Of a stretch of 64,000 bases of DNA, positions 34,001 through 46,000 are shown piece after piece; positions within the stretch are counted from its first letter, which is position 1; each line of letters opens with the position of its first letter. Source of the stretch: Bolinopsis microptera (lineage: Eukaryota > Ctenophora > Tentaculata > Lobata > Bolinopsidae); contig NC_087077.1 of assembly GCF_026151205.1 (NCBI RefSeq), forward strand, positions 1,488,001 through 1,552,000, in the 5' to 3' direction. The notes under the pieces are model-generated. The model ran no database searches. It had not been told where the DNA came from and worked only from the letters and a program-made list of their open reading frames with translations. The position numbers and the translations under genes are program-made.

Positions 34001-37000
34001 TGATTTTACAATTGATAAGAGTTTTTATCCTGAATTAAGATTAGGCTCCCGTCTCCTACTCTCTTAGTTAAAGGTACTGTCTTGCAGGTACGAAAGTATC
34101 GTCAACATGACATACGTTGTCTCTGGTTCCAGTCTCTCCTGGGCGTGGAGTTCTGCTGTCCTAGCTCCCTTTATCGTTAGAGGTATGCTATACTTTACAA
34201 TTAACTGGGTTCGACAAAAGTTGCTTTCTAAAAATAATCGGACCCTTCAATATTTCCTGCTCTGAGGATGGTACGACAAAAAACTTTCAGTTTTAATATA
34301 ATCGAGAAGTGAATATGGTAGGCTGTTCGATGCTATTTGCGGTGCGAGTTACCGTCTGGTTAAGAATCAATTATTTTGTTAAATATATGTAGCTAAACCG
34401 TTAAACTTACCATATAAGGAAGCGTGATATAATTAGAATTAATCCCGCGTGTTAAACGGATATGTCTCTTAATTAAGTAATGACAGATGTTGGCAACTTT
34501 TCTCGTTCCAGTACAGTTCCAGTACAGGGTTCCGGTTATATCAACATCAAGTTCTGGTTTATTTTTTGTAACTAAACAATTTTTATGATTTAACAATTTT
34601 TGTGATTAAACAATCTCTAATATTGAGCAGTCAATTTGCCGAGCTCTAAGTTTAGAAAATTGTAACAGTTCTGGTTATTAACACAATGTAAATTTGCTGG
34701 GTGGCTAGTCGGCGACATAAAGATTCGGAGTTAGAACTGATAACTTAACCTTGTCACCAGTCCAAACATAAGTATTAATAATAAATTAATTAATGATAAT
34801 TAATAAAAGTATCGATTCCAGAGGATTCAATAGGGTTAAATAAAGAACGAGTTCACGACTGTTCGCTCGAATCGTTTAAATAATATAAAAATTCAGGATT
34901 TAATATTGGTGTTGAAGAAAGCTGGGCATATCCACATTTCAAGATTCCTCCGAGCGGTGTTGAAAGGTAACGTCTACAATCTACATTTAAATTTAAAATA
35001 AATATAATTATACGTTTATCAAACTTCTTCTTTTGTTTGAGTGTTATATTTATAAATAAATATACTATAATCGTACTTCAATCATGAAATGTTAAAAACT
35101 TGGCCCCTCAGATATTTGATGATAGGCTGTTTTGCTGGACCACTCCTTTTGTTGGAACTTATTCTCATTATCCTGATCCTCTCTATACTGGTCGACTTTA
35201 AGGTCTTCACCAAGAAAAAGAAGAAACAGCCTAAGAGTTTCATACAGGCGGGGCTCAGGAAGATGCTGGCTCAGACCATGGTACCTTTACCTACCGGTAC
35301 GAGTTTACAATTACATGGGGACCCCACACTATTATATAAATAGAGATTCGGCGGAATGACTGGCTGAGCGCCGCCCAGTAATTATAAAAGCCAGAGACTT
35401 TTAGGGTGATTTAATGTTAATGCGGGGAAATGTAAATTTATTTGTAAAAGAATGAAAGTCATGTCTGATCTCAATTCCCTCCCTCACTCCGCAGTATTTG
35501 AGGGATCGGAGCAGGAGCCAGTACAGAGTGCCGGACTGAACCAGGCTTCTTTCTTTACCACTAACACTGCCACACGCTCGCAGACTTCTTATCACGACCT
35601 CGAACATAACAAGGAGATTTTCAGGTTTGTTATGATTTGTTTACTAGTTCTTCTGTTTAAAGTTTCTTCCGAAGAAATTATTGATTATTGTAATCTCGTG
35701 CTTTTAATAGAATTTCTGAAGCCAAATCTTAAACGCCGTTATGGTTTTTTTTTGCTAAAAACAAGGTTTTAAAATTATTAGTTATTACATATTAAAATAG
35801 AATTCAAGAAAAATTATTCTGAAAATGTGTAGTCACCTTTAGAAAACTTTAAAAACAATAAATATGCCAGGCGAAAGCGTAGAATCCGTAATCACTAACA
35901 TGATTTATGTTTGATTGCCGATAGCATGGTAAAGTCGAAGATTCGATTTCTGTCTGTTTTGCAAGTGCACCTTTTTACGGGAGGATGAAACAAGTTTTAT
36001 GCATTAAGACAAAAATTAATACCGGCACTAGCTAAATATAGCTAAAAGACATGGATTATATAAATATCTGCACTGCAGATTCGGACAGTAGAAAATTGAG
36101 TTTAAGAGTCAACATGACTATTCATACGTGTGAATATTAACTGAAGCTCTTATGTTCGTATATGTATCATGGGTGGGCGACAATTGACCCCCCGACAATT
36201 GACCCCCGACAATTGACCCCCCGAAAATATAATTTAATACAATTAACCCTGACCCTGACCCTGACCCTGACCCTGACCCTGACCCTGACCCTGACCCTGA
36301 CCCTGACCCTGACCCTGACCCTGACCCTGACCCTGACCCTGACCCTGACCCTGACCCTGACCCTGACCCTGACCCTGACCCTGACCCTGACCCTGACCCT
36401 GACCCTGACCCTGACCCTGACCCTGACCCTGACCCTGACCCTGACCCTGACCCTGACCCTGACCCTGACCCTGACCCTGACCCTGACCCTGACCCTGACC
36501 CTGACCCTGACCCTGACCCTGACCCTGACCCTGACCCTGACCATGACACTGACCCTGACCCTGACCCTGACCCTGACCCTGACCCTGACCCTGACCCTGA
36601 CCCTGACCCTGACCCTGACCCTGACCCTGACCCTGACCCTGACCCTGACCCTGACCCTGACCCTGACCCTGACCCTGACCCTGACCCTGACCCTGACCCT
36701 GACCCTGACCCTGACCCTGACCCTGACCCTGACCCTGACCCTGACCCAATTGTCGGGGGGTCAATTGTCGGGGGTCAATTGTCGGGGGGTCAATTGTCGG
36801 GGGGTCAATTGTCGGGGGGTCAATTGTCGCGGTACCATGTATCATGTCGTATGAATATAATTTTGACAAGGGTAATATAATTATAAAATCACCATTGGGG
36901 GTAATGATAATCTTCTGAACTACTAAATTAGTATCGGCCTATCCGGCTGATATATGATGAATGGTTCACCTTAAGATCAGAGATATTCTCTTCAGATGGA

Positions 37001-38293
37001 TGGAGGACAGTGCCCGGGTGATAGCCACCAGTACCCACAACATATTCCAATCTCGCTCCGACTCCTGCCTTTCCTGGTATGTTTTCTAGCCTCGTGCATG
37101 TTGGTGTGTTTTCGCTCTTAAGTCTTGGTGTTTTCTCTGCGAATCTTGTTTAAAAAAACCAAAATATGGTCGCTGACCGCTGTTTAAATTCATAGCACTG
37201 AGCATAAACAAGTAATAGTAATCGGATGATAATTGGAATACTCGCGGATATTAATCTACGCTGGTAAAACATATGGCGCGAGTTAAAGTTGGATATCTGC
37301 GACCTGCATAGATTCTATTTAGTCGCTCGGATAACAATTAACATGAACACCCATCTAAATTGCATTGAAATTGACTGGTTGAGGAGGCTGAAACGTTGAC
37401 AGTTGAGCGACTACTGTAGGAAATGACTTACAAGACATCGATCTATTTAAAGATAAATATAAATTTGATTTATGAAGCACTAAAATTTGATGCAATTTAA
37501 AAGTCAGCTAGACAGTGTCTAGTAGACACAGATTCTGTCGCATTTATAAATAAAATCAAAAAACTTATATTGACAAATTACAAAGACTCTTTAGTCTTAG
37601 AATCTATATGATTTCATTTTGTTTTGATCGTGTGTAAAAGCACCTCAAACTCAAAGCACCTTTGTACGTGGCTTGCTAGTCTGCCCGCTGTCATATCATT
37701 TGGGCGGAAACCCCTATAATATAATAATACGGGCTGTAACCATGGTAACAGCTACAAGGACTCCTCCTCCCAGGTCTGCTGTTAGCACCCCCGTGTCTAT
37801 ACGAGCCGGCCAGTCTGCCCAGAAGCTGCACTGCGGCAGTTTTCAGTCATCCACCCACTCGCTCAGTCACATACGGTCAGAGATAAGGTCTGTGTTTGAT
37901 AGCATGGTATCGAGGATATCCAGCCCAGGTCGGGTAACAACAGAGCTGGGAGGTACCGGAGCGAGGAGCAGGAACAAGGAGCAGCAAACCAAGATAGTAG
38001 CTCTACATCTCTCCTATAGTTTCCTTCTTACACACTTCATGGTTAGCGTCTACACGGTCTCCTGCCTGACGGATCCTCAGCTGGGTCCCTTCGACCAGTC
38101 CAGGAGAGACGGATCCCAGCTCCAGGTGTATCTAAAGGGGTGTTATTATGCTGCTGTTTTTATTAACTCTGGCATGACGCCAGTCGTTTATTGGACCTTC
38201 CATCAAAAGTACCGGCAGAGGGTCTCGTTTTATTTTTACAGGTTGAAAATTATTCTTGTTAAAATCAGGAACAGACTCTGCAGTTGCTGTTGA
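25056..38293 (+). CDS. rhodopsin-like (class A) GPCR, orphan; TM3 exon not visible
   Basis: Coding exons: 25056-25182, 26474-26608, [gap], 33926-33952, 34088-34182, 34897-34966, 35112-35296, 35495-35624, 36996-37076, 37774-38293 (TGA 38291). From 33926 onward all phases agree. Visible protein is 455 aa. N-terminus MELVDNKTDLLFTGSG; TM1 ends GNALVIQVIR (class A GNxLVI); TM2 FIFAQISFVHIFGGF; loop 2 FIIHFAPLRYESIVN, matching the xPLRYxxIV that follows DRY/DRF; TM4 MTYVVSGSSLSWAWSSAVLA; TM5 YLMIGCFAGPLLLLELILII, then KKKKKQPK; a long third loop over three exons; TM6 KIVALHLSYSFLLTHFMVSV without CWxP; TM7 FINSGMTPVVYWTF in place of NPxxY; tail LCSCC, possibly palmitoylated. Exon 2 ends in phase 1 but the 27-bp exon at 33926 needs phase 2, so at least one exon (TM3 with DR) is missing. 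A candidate exon at 26718-26779 (DCKWYPINPLNELLFPKLPL) could be extracellular loop 1. Ligand unknown. Confidence 0.8.
26809..33905. repeat. 100-bp satellite array, about 71 units, inside a GPCR intron
   Basis: The period is exactly 100 bp (CAAGTAGATA recurs at 26941, 27041 and so on), with units such as CAGGACGGACCATGTTTGAC and AACATAGTGTGTTGGCTAGG. Substitutions concentrate at a few sites (GGGGTGG/GGGGCGG, GGTCCTG/GGTCTTG/AGTCTTG, CTGTTA/CTGCTA). One unit near 29180 lacks 10 bp and shifts the register. Short minus-strand frames of about 69 codons recur by chance. Each unit has a splice-acceptor-like TTCCTCAG. Confidence 0.97.
36182..36830. repeat. (CCCTGA)n array with inverted flanking repeats
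   Basis: About 84 CCCTGA hexamers (36246-36747), with two substitutions at 36543-36547. The left flank repeats GACAATTGACCCCCC and the right flank repeats CAATTGTCGGGGGGT, its inverse, three times and about six times. The whole is a long imperfect palindrome with a hexamer core. The G strand reads TCAGGG, a variant of TTAGGG. It lies in a GPCR intron (35624 to 36996). Open frames in all phases are by-products. Confidence 0.95.
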
Positions 38294-38482
38294 TTTGTTT
38301 GAGGTGATAGTTACAATTAAATTGTTAGCAATATTGACAGTATGATGATCAATCTTAGTGTTTGGAGGGCATAAGTATAACACGTGAAGCCCCATACTCA
38401 AGTTAAGTATGAACATGTCACCTAGCTGACATACTTTATATATAATATATGCGTGTAAAATCTCGATATCTTATCTTGAAAA

Positions 38483-39102
38483 GCTGTGTTTTTATAACCT
38501 GTTAAAATCAAAAAGTGGGAATTTTCCTTTTCGGGCTTGTTTTGACAAAAACACCCTCCAGGGTATCCGTATATCGGATTGTTTTAATACTTGACACGAA
38601 ATTGTTCTCAGAATTTTAGCGCAGTTTTTGATGCCCTAAAAAATGTACTCAGCCAACTGAAAAGTTAATTTTTTGAACCTCAAAAAGATTCCTAGCTCAA
38701 AATACCACATATGTCGGTATTTTTTCACTTTCTCATTCTGCGAAGCCAAATATCCAACTTTTAACCATAACTTTAAAAGGAAGTATTTTAAGGTATATGT
38801 TTCAGTTTCTTCGTAACTCATATATAAATATGCAAGTTGACGTTGTTTTACATTTATCCAGACGTCATTAGCACATTCCTTATAGAAAATTCTGCCGAGA
38901 TATATGCTAATATTTGTTTTGCGACTTTCAGGTCCAAAAATCTACTTTCCAGTTGACTGAGCACATTTCACAAAACTGCACCAGAATTTTGCGAACAATT
39001 TCATGTCAAGTATCAAAACAATTTGATATTCCCTGGCGGACTTCTCGGTCAAAAGAGCCTGAAAAGGAAAATTATTATTTTTTGACTTTAAAATTACACA
39101 GC
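38483..39102. mobile_element. MITE with about 190-bp degenerate inverted repeats
   Basis: The left arm (from GCTGTG at 38483) and the reverse complement of the right arm (ending CACAGC at 39102) share GAAAAGGAAAATT, GTGTCAAGTAT or TGTCAAGTATCAAAACAATT, and CAGTTG(A/G)CTGAG in the same order. The middle is AT-rich and has no ORF of substance. It begins 190 bp after the GPCR stop codon, so it probably forms part of that gene's 3' UTR. Confidence 0.7.
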
Positions 39103-39177
39103 CTTTTTAGATACAATATCTAGTTTATGGATTGGATTTTTGCATGGAGTTTGGAGTGAATTTATCTGAATAATACA

Positions 39178-39187
39178 AATAAATAAA
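39178..39187 (+). terminator. candidate poly(A) signal of the GPCR gene
   Basis: Two overlapping AATAAA hexamers, about 885 bp after the stop codon. I saw no earlier canonical hexamer on this strand. Confidence 0.4.
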
Positions 39188-39246
39188 CAAATGGTTGATT
39201 GGGGAGTTGTACCCGAAGACAAAACTCGGCACTAACACCTTGAAAG

Positions 39247-39252
39247 TTTATT
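39247..39252 (-). terminator. candidate poly(A) signal of the VWD-protein gene
   Basis: TTTATT on the plus strand (AATAAA on the minus strand), about 790 bp after the stop at 40043. It lies only about 60 bp from the opposing GPCR signals. Confidence 0.4.
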
Positions 39253-40042
39253 TACAACAATAGATAAGTAATACATAATAAAATAATCTGCATTCACGCA
39301 CTCATAAAACGTAAACTTTGAAACGAAAGGACGATATATCGCTAGGGGTTCTGTATAAAGCTGACAAGTGATTTTAAAACAATTTGTGCGAAAGAATGTA
39401 TAGATTTTCTTTGAATAAAGATTGAAAAGCACGACCAATTGTTAACAAATTTCAATGCTGATAAGTTTTAAATTATATCAACTAATGTGGACAGTTCAGT
39501 TTGTTATCGTTATCAATCATGGTTTGATATTGCTCATTTTGTGGCACTTATTATTCCTCAGATACAGATCTATCAACATTTTGGTACAAAAAAACTAACT
39601 AATTAATTTAGTTTCGTTGTTAAATTTTCACAAATAATTAATTTCATATTATATCATCATAAATTCAAACGATAACAAATACCTTACAATCTATGACTAT
39701 AGATTACAACCTATGACAATAGATTAAATCGCACTCAGATTAAGCGATGAAATGCAAATATCAATTGTACTCCAATACTAAATACATGCAATGCACTTGT
39801 AATCTATATTTATAATCTATGCACTCAGCACTGTCTTCAGTCAATGAGATGATTGTTAAATGTGTGTCTGGGGCTCGTTACCTTAATCGCTCTGCAATGA
39901 CCAGTGCTGAGTGCTGATAGTGCTAAGTAAATGCTGACCAGCCTAACCTTAAAGCACGTCCTGTCACAACAGCACACAGCGATCAAATACTAAAATAATG
40001 AGAATAGCACCTAGAAAGTGCGTCTAAACAACTAAAGTCTCC

Positions 40043-43000
40043 TCACAGGGTTGGTCCACAACCCCTGAATGGGAGGGTATCAGCACAATGCGATCCAACC
40101 AACACATTCTTCACGTTGCACTCCTTGTGGATGCACTCGGACACGTCGAACCCGGCCACGGCGCACATCTCGTTAAAGGCGGCGGTGGCGCGGCAGGGAG
40201 AGGGGTAGGCACTGAGGTACTCCTTGCTGCAGGAGTCCTGGATACAAGTGGACATGTACCAGCCCATGTCTACTACCTGTTTGCAGGAACGGAACCCGGG
40301 ACAGTTGAAGATGTCTTTGCACATGGCAGTGGCTTGGGATCGCGAAGAGGCAGAACACTGGTACGTCTGAAATTAACAGTTTTGTTATTATGTAGTTCTC
40401 AACAGTACAGAACTGTATTTAATCTCATTATAAGAGGTAATCTGAACCTTCCTTCCTTTAAATTTCAATACTTTTGTCTCTTCTTAAAAATTGATTGCCG
40501 CCGTTATGAGTTATATCATCCACTTCCTCGAATGATTCAAGAACAATAGAAAGAGAAAAGAGAAATACATCACTTTTTTATTATTCCCATATGCCAACTG
40601 ACCTGCAAGTAACTTGGTTCACACTGTCTGTAATAGTCCAGTCTGCTATCCACCACCAACTTCAATGCCTCATCCTGTCCCAGCATGCTGCTCCTGTACG
40701 AGTTCTCTCCGTAGTTTCCTCCGCAGATTCCGCACGTAGATGTGTCCTTGTGTCCCTCCTGAAGGACCACGTGCGCTGTGGTTACTCCGTCCCAGATCAC
40801 TTTAATTTCAGGGAGGTCCGCGTGAAGATGAGTACCGTTCATTCTGAAGGTTAGCTCGTCTTCAACATACGTCCGTTCTTCGTTCTCCTTCATGACAAAG
40901 TTTTCGTGGCCCATGTTTACGTACCATCCTCTCCCAATCTGAAAAAAGATCAAAGTACTAGAAAGTAATTTAGAACGCGGTCCTTTTTGTTAATTTGCAG
41001 ATAGACATATTTTAAAATTAGTTCGGATACTTAGACATTTATTCCGATAGTAATCGACAAAACTGACTGATGATCTTGGCGAAACCGAAAATTTCCATTC
41101 CATAAAAAACCGAAACACTAGAAGTTAAGACTCGGCAAACCTCAAAGAAGACATTTTTATGATACACAGTGATGGCCTCTAGACAAGTGGCGCCGACCTG
41201 GCATCCTCCGAACCTGTTGTAAACGTACCAGTCACTGTTGTGGCAATTCCGCGCCATCAGGTACGAACATTGTCCCCTGGAGGAAAAGTAACGTTAGCAT
41301 CAAAATTACTATAAATAATAATTATCTAGCCAAGTTACCTATATTTATATAAGGGGACCAAAAACCAATTCTTTTCCAGACTACAATAATATTTCGTTCA
41401 ATGCCTTAAGGTTTGCAAAACCAATTTGAGTTAATTAAATGTGACTTAGTGCACAAAAGGACTAGTAAACCCGGTTTCAATGCCCCCTGGCACAGGGCGA
41501 AACGAGATTATTTCATTCGGTAGTTTTATTGTGTCGTAAGTAAACTTTGTCTACTACTTTAGTGCGAACATCATAATCTGAGACGGCAATAAATACTAAT
41601 AATCCCAAAATGTGTGCGCATGTGCGCGTGTAATTTCCGAACGGCTTAATCAAGAAAATGGTTAGAGTTAGGTGACTGGTTTTTTTCGGTATAGTTTTGA
41701 AAAAATTCTGACGAAGCCAATAAACAAATGTTTTTTAAATCGGCCGTTGGTAAGTGGTTAAATTGATGGTTTTGTGCCCCAAATATGATATTAAAGTGTC
41801 TCGCTTTTTATCCCCCTCTCACTGTCTCTCCCCATTTACAGCTCCCCAAATTACAGCTTTGTATATAATTAGGTAATTTACATAATCTTATCTATATCTA
41901 CTATTCAATTATTAGGAATATTCAGTCTGAGAAACGTCATCTGAAAGCCATCAAATTCTTGGAATTTCGTATTATCGTTCCTCATATTTATATTTAGAGT
42001 AATAACTAATACCTTAATTAATATTATACCGGATAGGAAGCTTTTGCAACGGAGGAAGCTTTTGCAACGGAGACAAATGCCTGAAAATGGCCCAACATGT
42101 TTCAGTTAGAGGCCATCTCATCGATCTTTTTTATTACAGAGATTATTTCTAATGACTCGCAAGAAATCCAAATATCTCTAACGCAATAAAATCTTCATAA
42201 TCACTGTTTCACTTTTGAATTGATCCATAACAAAATAGTTTAAAAATATATTTTAGAGCATTGGTTCATTCACTTAAAATGCGACAAGCGGACAAGGGCC
42301 TTTGCGTTTGGTTTGTGAAATTTATGTGTAGCTAAAAACAGATTATTATATATAATAATAATGGGACGTATTTATAAATACGTCCCATTTTTTCCGAAAT
42401 TATAAGTCTTCAAGTAAAAAAATTCATAAATAGACCTGTCTCCTCGAAAAAGAAAAAGGAGACAGGTCCAACGTGAAATACTCTCCAGAATATTTATCCA
42501 GGTCCTGACACTGACTCTTATTCTCTAGTGAAATACTCTCCAGAACACATATCCAGGTCCTGACACTGACTCTTATTCTCTAGTGAAATACTCTCCAGAA
42601 TACATATCCAGGTCCTGACACTGACTCTTATTCTCTAGTGAAATACTCTCCAGAATACATATCCAGGTCCTGACACTGACTCTTATTCTCTAGTGAAATA
42701 CTCTCCAGAATACATATCCAGGTCCTGACACTGACTCTTATTCTCTAGTGAAATACTCTCCAGAATACTTATCCAGGTCCTGACACTGACTCTTATTCTC
42801 TAGTGAAATACTCTCCAGAACACATATCCAGGTCCTGACTCTTATTCTCTAGTGAAATACTCTCCAGAATATTTATCCAGGTCCTGACACTGACTCTTAT
42901 TCTCCAGTCCTGATCTCAATGCTGGGGTGAGAGTGTCAACATTTTAAGGTTTATCAACGTCAAAAATTTGGTGTATAACAGTGCCAGCCCCTTCACTTTT

Positions 43001-46000
43001 TGAGGAGCGATTGAAATTCCACAGTCAAACGTAAATAGCACGGAAAGCAGGCAAAGTTTGGTTTGGCTGCTGATAATGCTACCCCTCAGGGTGGAAATCT
43101 ATACGTTATCTTACCGGCACAATCAGCATCCTGATCAACAGATCAGATTTATCGCAAGAGATATTATTGAATACTATTTTTCAGTGACGAATTAGATCTA
43201 GGTATACAAATAGAAATTATAATGAAATAACTCAAAATAATATTTCTGTCGAACAACTAATAGTAATAACTCGTTTAAATTTTGAATGGCACCGGTATTA
43301 ATAATTCATTTGGCATATTTTAAATTTTACATCAGACTTGCCAGTGATGCCAGTGATCCTGAATCCTCACCATAGAAAACAATTGAAAGGATCTGTAGCC
43401 TGATTATATTTACTTCAAAAGTATCATGGATCCAAATTCAATGAGTTGTTGACAATCTGTCGAAGTCGAATTATGTAAATCGTGAGTTTCATGACCCTAT
43501 AAAAAACTTTCCTAATGACCAGTGTTTTCATTTCTAATAGTACAGACAGATCCGTCTGAAAAAATCGATTTGCTGACACACGAACTTTTCAGAGGATTTT
43601 TGACGTTTTTGAGTCCCATTAGGTGCCCTTTATGGCTGACCAACTTTTCCAAACTTTTCCACTTGTCTTAAGGCCACTTTTTGCCACTTTACCACTTTTT
43701 ACCACCTTTCTTGTTTGTCGAATATCTTTAGTTGTGAACATCGTAAAAGGTTGCGGATCAATCGAGTGTGTTCATATTATCAGGAAGAAAAACTTTTGTT
43801 CAAACAATTTTTACGTCAGATAATAAGTTAATTGGATAATTATCAATTAACTAATTAGCAAAATTCTAAAAATTTTTTATTGGCTCAAAAAGATCGGAAT
43901 AGCTTAAAACACGGAGAAAAGTAGTTTTTAGAAAAAATTTGAAAATTTTTCACTTACATTTTTTTTCGTGACTTGGAAAAAATTTCGAAAATTCAAAATA
44001 TTTTTTCCGCCAAAAGTGATCAAACCGCATGAAACACGGAGAAAAATGCCTTTCAAAAAAACTTAGTGAATTTTTCGTTTCAAGAATACTTAAATAGCCA
44101 ATATTTGTAGTTGGAGTTCAGTAAATCTCGGCAGATTTTAGTAATCAGGAATTACTAAGTGAAGAGGTCTGAAACTGAAAAACGTTAACCATACGATCGC
44201 GCGGCGATATAAGAGTTTCATAAACTAATTTTCGCAGAAACTGCACCAATGGCACAGTCAAGATCGAAACGATAGCCTGCTGTACTGTCATTTTATTGAT
44301 TTCAATGATGAATCAGTGGGGTTAAGATAATCACATTTGTAATAAATAAACATCTCTGTACCGTCAATTGTGCTAATCTAAACCAGCCTACCTGTATTAC
44401 CAGACCTCTTCTTTTCCTCGACAATCAAACCAAGTTGTTCATATCGCATTTGGTGGGTGATGTATGTAGTAATGCGCTTAGTCAATAAAGACACCGTTAT
44501 TTTTATTAAGAGGAGATGATGAAGCAAGTATTCATGACACAAAGAAGAATGGTCGGTGGGGATTGGGACCCACTTAAATCACCTTAACACAGTGCCCTCA
44601 GTAATCCATCTTGTCATTCAAATTATTTGTTATATAGTAGTGTTGAAAGTATTGAAACTAATACATATATCGAGCTGTATTCAATCAGACTACGACACAA
44701 TACGTGTATATTATATGGCTCTTAATGACTAATGAGGTTTATGTAACGCTTTATACCGTGAGAAACCGGTATAGAGACGTTTTAAAGTTTATCACGAAAA
44801 TGTATACTTGACCTCATGGCTCATTTACAGTTCGAAGAAGGCAAGAACAGATCAGGGAAACTAAGGAACAGCCAGGTCCAGGAAGCAAGTGTAAATACAC
44901 CTTCCAACATCAACTGTGACTTGTTTTGTATTGTTCTGCATACCGCTTCATTTACTATGCTGGATCGGTGGTTACCTCAAATCACCCCCATATGTTATCG
45001 TCAGGGTCGGCTAAACGTAAAATCAGCAAGAGTAACATACTGGCAAGGGTAAGATGTAGATACGAGTGACGGGCAAGGGGTCCGGGTAGTAAAGAACCGG
45101 TAATAATTAATTCAGTGAAATGCTCCACGAGAGTCAGGATATTTTGGAAATTGCTAATAGAGACAGATTCTGATCAGGAAGGATTGTTAATGTTATTGAG
45201 GGTGTTAATTTGAAATCCGGACGTCGTGAGGTAAAAATACAGGTTCTTCCCGTAGGATATTCGGGGCCATGATGATCAGCTCAGGGTTAATGTGGGACAG
45301 ATCGAAGAGCATTGAAAAGAGCGAGTTGAAATTTTAGGCTTTCTGGTCTTTTCTTGCCTTCTTTGAGCTGTCAAAGAGCCATGAGGCCAAGTAGACGTTT
45401 TCGTGCTAAACTGTAAAACCTCTCCATACTGGGCCTCTCACAGGAGAAACGAGAAGTGTACGGTATAGAACGTTTCATATACCTCATTAAGGGCCATAAT
45501 ATAATATACACGTATTGCATTGTGTCGTATTGTTATTGAATACAATCACGATATGTATTACTACTTACATCACCCACCAAATGCGATATGAACAACTTGG
45601 TTTGATTGTCGAGGAAAAGAAGAGGTCTGGTAATACAGGTAGGCTGGTTTAGATTAGCACAATTGACGGTACAGAGATGTTTATTTATTACAAATGTGAT
45701 TATCTTAACCCCACTGATTCATCATTGAAATCAATAAAATGACAGTACAGCAGGCTATCGTTTCGATCTTGACTGTGCCATTGGTGCAGTTTCTGCGAAA
45801 ATTAGTTTATGAAACTCTTATATCGCCGCGCGATCGTATGGTTAACGTTTTTCAGTTTCAGACCTCTTCACTTAGTAATTCCTGATTACTAAAATCTGCC
45901 GAGATTTACTGAACTCCAACTACAAATATTGGCTATTTAAGTATTCTTGAAACGAAAAATTCACTAAGTTTTTTTGAAAGGCATTTTTCTCCGTGTTTCA

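Noticed and set aside
36118-36869. Long open frames of SG, VR, TL and GQ dipeptides in several phases
   Set aside because: They are translations of the CCCTGA hexamer, which has no stop in any affected frame.
43623-43823. 66-codon frame repeated at 46207-46407 as a possible transposase piece
   Set aside because: It lies in foldback arms and has no catalytic motif; conservation is explained by arm identity.
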